From contig CAAGNQ010000038.1 in assembly GCA_900771345.1 (NCBI GenBank), positions 1-25,869 of the forward strand: a stretch of 25,869 nucleotides of DNA, given 5' to 3'. The notes below the pieces were generated by a model. It was not told the DNA's origin and searched no databases. It saw only the letters and a program-made list of their open reading frames with translations. The stretch comes from Clostridia bacterium (lineage in GTDB: Bacteria; Bacillota; Clostridia; Christensenellales; Borkfalkiaceae). Below are positions 23,185 to 25,869 of this stretch, piece by piece; position 1 is the first letter of the stretch, and each line of letters starts with the position of its first letter. The position numbers and the translations under genes were made by a program.

Positions 23185-23883
23185 ATGAAGTTTTATGCAA
23201 TAAGCGATTTGCATATATCTACAAACACCAATAAACCTATGGATATTTTCGGTGGTAATTGGATTGGATATATGGATAAAATTAAATCTGACTGGCGTGA
23301 AAAAGTTTCTGATGATGACGTTGTGTTAATTGGTGGTGACATCAGTTGGGCAATGAGTATTGAAGAGGCTAAAAAAGATATTGAGTCAATCGCCGAACTT
23401 AAAGGGACAAAGGTTTTGATTAAAGGAAATCACGATTATTGGTGGAGTGGCATTGGTAAGGTTAGAGATGCGCTTCCTGAAAATTTTTTTGCCCTCCAAA
23501 ACGATAGTATTCGTATAGGTAACGTGGTTATTTGTGGCTCTCGCTGTTGGAGTGTTCCCGGTTCGCCTGATTTTAACGAGCAGGATATGAAAATCTATAA
23601 TAGAGAAACAGAAAGGTTGAAACTTTCCCTCTCTAGCGCACAAAAGTTAAAACATGATGGGGATAAACTTTTGGCTCTAATTCACTATCCACCGTTTAAC
23701 GTCAAGAGAGAGGACTCTGCTTTTACAGAGATTTTTGAAAAGTTTGGGGTAGATGCTGTGGTTTACGGGCATTTGCACGGTAAAAACGTTCGCGCTGATA
23801 AACTTGTTGTAAAAAACAATATTAAGTATTATTTAACTTCATGTGACCAGGTTGATAATAAACTTACGGAGGTAGAATTTTAA
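23185..23883 (+). CDS. Metallophosphoesterase (COG1768-type predicted phosphohydrolase)
   Basis: The 232-residue calcineurin-like phosphoesterase has SDLHIS (D and H ligands), GGDISWAM, KGNHDYWW, an ICGSRCW segment, LIHYPPF and GHLHGKN. The insertion GGNWIGYMDKIKSDWREKV after the first motif is typical of this clostridial/firmicute subgroup. Substrate unknown. I start at ATG 23185; an in-frame ATG at 23137 would place 16 non-conserved residues before the first strand and lies upstream of the promoter. No Shine-Dalgarno precedes ATG 23185, in contrast with nearly all other genes here. The TAA stop overlaps the next ATG. Confidence 0.85.
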   Translation: MKFYAISDLHISTNTNKPMDIFGGNWIGYMDKIKSDWREKVSDDDVVLIGGDISWAMSIEEAKKDIESIAELKGTKVLIKGNHDYWWSGIGKVRDALPENFFALQNDSIRIGNVVICGSRCWSVPGSPDFNEQDMKIYNRETERLKLSLSSAQKLKHDGDKLLALIHYPPFNVKREDSAFTEIFEKFGVDAVVYGHLHGKNVRADKLVVKNNIKYYLTSCDQVDNKLTEVEF

Positions 23884-25094
23884 TGGATACGCTAGAAAAG
23901 GAAAGCAAGTTTAAAAACTACTTGAAAACACTGCCGAAACGCTATTTTATTACGGCGTTTTCGGGTATGGCACAGGGATTATTCGTAACTCTAATTGCAG
24001 GAACGATTTTAGCACTTATTGCTGGTTGGTTTGGCAAAAGTTACGTAGGCAAGACCTTAAATTATATTGCTAACATTGCTAAGTTCTTGATGGGCGCAGG
24101 CATAGGTGTTGGAATTGCACACGCATTAGGCAAAAATAAGTTATTAGTTTTTGCTGCTGGTGTTGCTGGAATGATAGGCTCGTATTCTGATGCATTAATG
24201 CCAGGAGTAGTTGCCCCTGCGACAGGTATAGGCGCTCTACTAGTTCAAAACAATGTTGCAGTTCCTGTGGCGATTATAGCTAACAAGTTCGTAGGTGGCG
24301 TGCCAGGAAATCCTATTGCATCATACGTTGTTACTATGCTTGTTGTGGAGATTGTTGGGTCTTATGCGGGCAAAACTAAACTCGATATTTTGCTTATTCC
24401 ACTTGGAACGTTATTCTTAACGTTTGCAGGAGTTTTCGTAGCATTTCCATTTATTTGGCTAGTTAATCAACTAGGTGCGTTAATTGCAGTGGCTACAAAT
24501 GCAACTCCATTTGTTATGGGAATAGTAATTTCGGTTATAATGGGTATAGTTTTAACTATGCCAACCTCATCTGCTGCTATATGGGCAGCGCTTGCTCTTC
24601 CAATACTAGGTCAATTAACTTCGGCAGAAATTATAGCATTGGGCGTTAATTCTAAAGAGTTTAATATTGCCCTTGCAGGAGGTGCTGCAACTGTTGGATG
24701 CGCAAGCCATATGATAGGTTTTGCTATTGCAAGTTATAGAGAGAATGGATTTGGAGGATTTATTGCACAGGGTTTAGGAACGAGTATGCTTCAAATTCCA
24801 AACATTATGAAAAAACCGATAATTATGCTACCTATGATAATAACGAGTGCTATTTTAGGACCTATTTCTACTTGTGGATTTAAACTTTTATGTGGCTCTT
24901 CTGGTGGGGGAATGGGAACTAGTGGATTAGTAGGCGTTTTTGATTTATTCAAATATTCGCCAGCAGGATTTAGTAGTGCAATCGGAATAATATTATTAAT
25001 GTTTGTTCTTCCTGCTATTCTTAATCTTGTTATTAGTGAATTTATGAGAAAAAAAGGCTGGATAAAGTTTGGCGATATGAAACTTCCTGATTAG
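23883..25094 (+). CDS. PTS_EIIC_2-type membrane transporter without IIA/IIB partners
   Basis: The 403-residue integral membrane protein has about ten hydrophobic segments. It carries NKFVGGVPGNPIASYV, MPTSSAAIWAAL, GAATVGCASHMIGFA and the glycine-rich CGSSGGGMGTSGLVG loop, matching the PTS_EIIC_2 family of PTS-IIC-like proteins. No phosphotransfer domain (IIA or IIB) is fused or adjacent, so phosphotransfer-coupled sugar uptake is not supported here. It may work with partners elsewhere or as a channel. The start overlaps the phosphoesterase stop (TAATG), so the two are translationally coupled. Confidence 0.82.
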   Translation: MDTLEKESKFKNYLKTLPKRYFITAFSGMAQGLFVTLIAGTILALIAGWFGKSYVGKTLNYIANIAKFLMGAGIGVGIAHALGKNKLLVFAAGVAGMIGSYSDALMPGVVAPATGIGALLVQNNVAVPVAIIANKFVGGVPGNPIASYVVTMLVVEIVGSYAGKTKLDILLIPLGTLFLTFAGVFVAFPFIWLVNQLGALIAVATNATPFVMGIVISVIMGIVLTMPTSSAAIWAALALPILGQLTSAEIIALGVNSKEFNIALAGGAATVGCASHMIGFAIASYRENGFGGFIAQGLGTSMLQIPNIMKKPIIMLPMIITSAILGPISTCGFKLLCGSSGGGMGTSGLVGVFDLFKYSPAGFSSAIGIILLMFVLPAILNLVISEFMRKKGWIKFGDMKLPD

Positions 25095-25107
25095 AATATA
25101 AACTATT

Positions 25108-25135
25108 AAAAAGACGGGTTTTCCCGTCTTTTTTT
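25108..25135 (+). terminator. Intrinsic terminator
   Basis: AAAAAGACGGG pairs with CCCGTCTTTTT around TTTT (stem core 25113-25118 with 25123-25128), followed by a T run to 25135. Confidence 0.88.
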
Positions 25136-25193
25136 GTTTTGCGTTTTATTATCAAATTTATATGCATATTTATAATTATAATGGAGGTAAAAA

Positions 25194-25460
25194 ATGCAAG
25201 ATAAAAACGTTGCTGAATTAAACAAACTCATTCTTGAGGGAAGAAAATTTTTAAATATGACGGGTGTTGAAAACGTTGATTCTTTTTCCGAACAAACTCT
25301 TAGACTTCAAATTTCGGGAGATAAAGTGTGTATCTTGGGTGAAAACATTAAAATTACTTCTTTCAACAAGGTTTCAGGCAACTTGTCTGCCGAAGGAGTA
25401 TTTAACGAGATAAGATATAACCAAAAGAAAGTTCCGTTAGTTAAAAGGATATTTAAATAG
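25194..25460 (+). CDS. yabP: Sporulation protein YabP
   Basis: This 88-residue member of the YabP/YqfC family has NKLILEGRKFLNMTGVENV, the core SEQTLRLQISGDKVCILGENIKI and the end SAEGVFNEIRY. YabP is produced in the mother cell in Bacillus (sigma-E regulon) and is needed at a middle stage of spore formation. GGAGG lies upstream of the ATG. Next come yabQ and a divIC-like start, the same order as yabP-yabQ-divIC in Bacillus, which supports the call strongly. A GCATATT at 25164-25170 resembles a sigma-E -35, but no matching -10 fits before the start codon. Confidence 0.9.
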   Translation: MQDKNVAELNKLILEGRKFLNMTGVENVDSFSEQTLRLQISGDKVCILGENIKITSFNKVSGNLSAEGVFNEIRYNQKKVPLVKRIFK

Positions 25461-25869
25461 TGTTCGTAAGTAAAAATCAGATTTACGTATTTATTGCATG
25501 CGTTGCTTTTGGGGGAGTTGCAGGCTTATTTTTGGGTATATCAAATATTATCAAGCAATTTCTAAGAAAAAGAATATTTGGCGTGCTGCTTGATTTTTTT
25601 TCATTTATAATCATTGGGTTTTTATTTATATTCTATTCGGTTTTGCTTTCTTTCCCTTCGCTAAGGGTTTATATGATTGTCGGTGTTTTTTGTGGGGTTA
25701 TTTTGTATTTTAAAAGTTTTCATATAATACTTGCAAAATGCATAAAAAAGATTTATAATAGTTATAGAAAACTATTATTAAAGGTGTTAAATGACCGAAG
25801 CAAAATTAAAAAGAATGATAGTTGCGATAACTGTCGGGGCAGTAATGATGTTAGTATGCCTTCTGTCAG
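25460..25869 (+). CDS. yabQ: Sporulation membrane protein YabQ, runs off the window
   Basis: A GTG at 25460 overlaps the last base of the yabP stop and opens a frame with at least 136 codons to the window end. The first 90 residues hold three to four hydrophobic helices (for example QIYVFIACVAFGG and LLDFFSFIIIGFLFIF), then a basic stretch, as in YabQ. YabQ is an integral membrane protein required for cortex formation. The call rests on topology and position between yabP and divIC. The frame is still open where the next gene starts at 25791, so the true end lies beyond the window or the overlap is unusually long. Confidence 0.75.
   Translation, partial: MFVSKNQIYVFIACVAFGGVAGLFLGISNIIKQFLRKRIFGVLLDFFSFIIIGFLFIFYSVLLSFPSLRVYMIVGVFCGVILYFKSFHIILAKCIKKIYNSYRKLLLKVLNDRSKIKKNDSCDNCRGSNDVSMPSV
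25791..25869 (+). CDS. divIC: Start of a DivIC/FtsB-like septum formation initiator, partial
   Basis: ATG 25791 lies five bases after AAAGGTG and opens 26 codons to the window edge: a short basic N-terminus (MTEAKLKRM), then a hydrophobic helix (IVAITVGAVMMLVCLLS). This is how bitopic DivIC/FtsB proteins begin; the diagnostic coiled coil would lie outside. The order yabP-yabQ-divIC is conserved in Firmicutes, which is the main support. It overlaps the open yabQ frame by at least 79 bases. Confidence 0.6.
   Translation, partial: MTEAKLKRMIVAITVGAVMMLVCLLS

Noticed and set aside
25164..25182. Sigma-E or sigma-A promoter directly before yabP
   Set aside because: GCATATT and two TATAAT boxes are present but no partner hexamer at correct spacing leaves room for the ribosome site.

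Overview
The window is a stretch of low-GC Gram-positive chromosome, most likely from an uncultured or little-studied anaerobic member of the Clostridia. Evidence for this: AT-rich DNA with strong Shine-Dalgarno sites, consensus sigma-A promoters and U-tailed terminators; tandem T-box leaders; a ferredoxin-dependent 2-oxoacid oxidoreductase; a dcw-type cell division cluster; and the sporulation genes yabP-yabQ next to a divIC start, which point to an endospore former. No phage, insertion sequence, CRISPR array or rRNA gene was seen. Almost every gene is on the + strand; the tRNA is the exception.

Layout. (1) 1-5637: the end of the division and cell-wall cluster, murD (3' end only), ftsW, murA, ftsQ/divIB, ftsA and ftsZ. 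It closes with a terminator shared with a convergent tRNA-Pro(GGG). (2) 5848-6516: trmB with an unusual motif. (3) 6725-9060: a three-gene membrane or glycolipid cassette (GT8 glycosyltransferase, PlsC-like acyltransferase, CrtO-like membrane protein). (4) 9160-13506: a YhaO/YhaN (SbcD/SbcC-like) pair followed by an HNH protein and an amidohydrolase, behind a good sigma-A promoter. (5) 13526-22386: the most interesting part, described below. (6) 22447-25094: a cysteine-containing clostridial protein, a metallophosphoesterase whose transcript looks nearly leaderless, and a stand-alone PTS-IIC-like membrane protein. (7) 25194-25869: yabP, yabQ and the start of divIC.

The central operon begins with two T-box riboswitches about 319 bp apart. 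Each has its own TTGACA promoter and terminator. Aligning their specifier loops gives CUC (Leu) for the first and AUC (Ile) for the second. Behind them lie a LeuA-like protein that keeps the C-terminal regulatory domain but has lost the metal ligands of its catalytic barrel; an AMP-forming acyl-CoA ligase fused to a degenerate sugar-isomerase-like barrel; branched-chain aminotransferase IlvE; a MinD-like P-loop ATPase; and a four-subunit 2-oxoacid:ferredoxin oxidoreductase of the VOR type. No acetolactate-pathway enzyme is present in the window. Taken together, the content and the starvation-type regulation suggest leucine/isoleucine/valine synthesis from branched short-chain fatty acids. The proposed route is acid activation to acyl-CoA, reductive carboxylation by VOR, then transamination. 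The LeuA-like protein could be an amino-acid sensor. This chemistry is known physiologically in rumen anaerobes; the gene set, the two-specificity T-box control and the two apparent dead barrels are the parts that may be undescribed.
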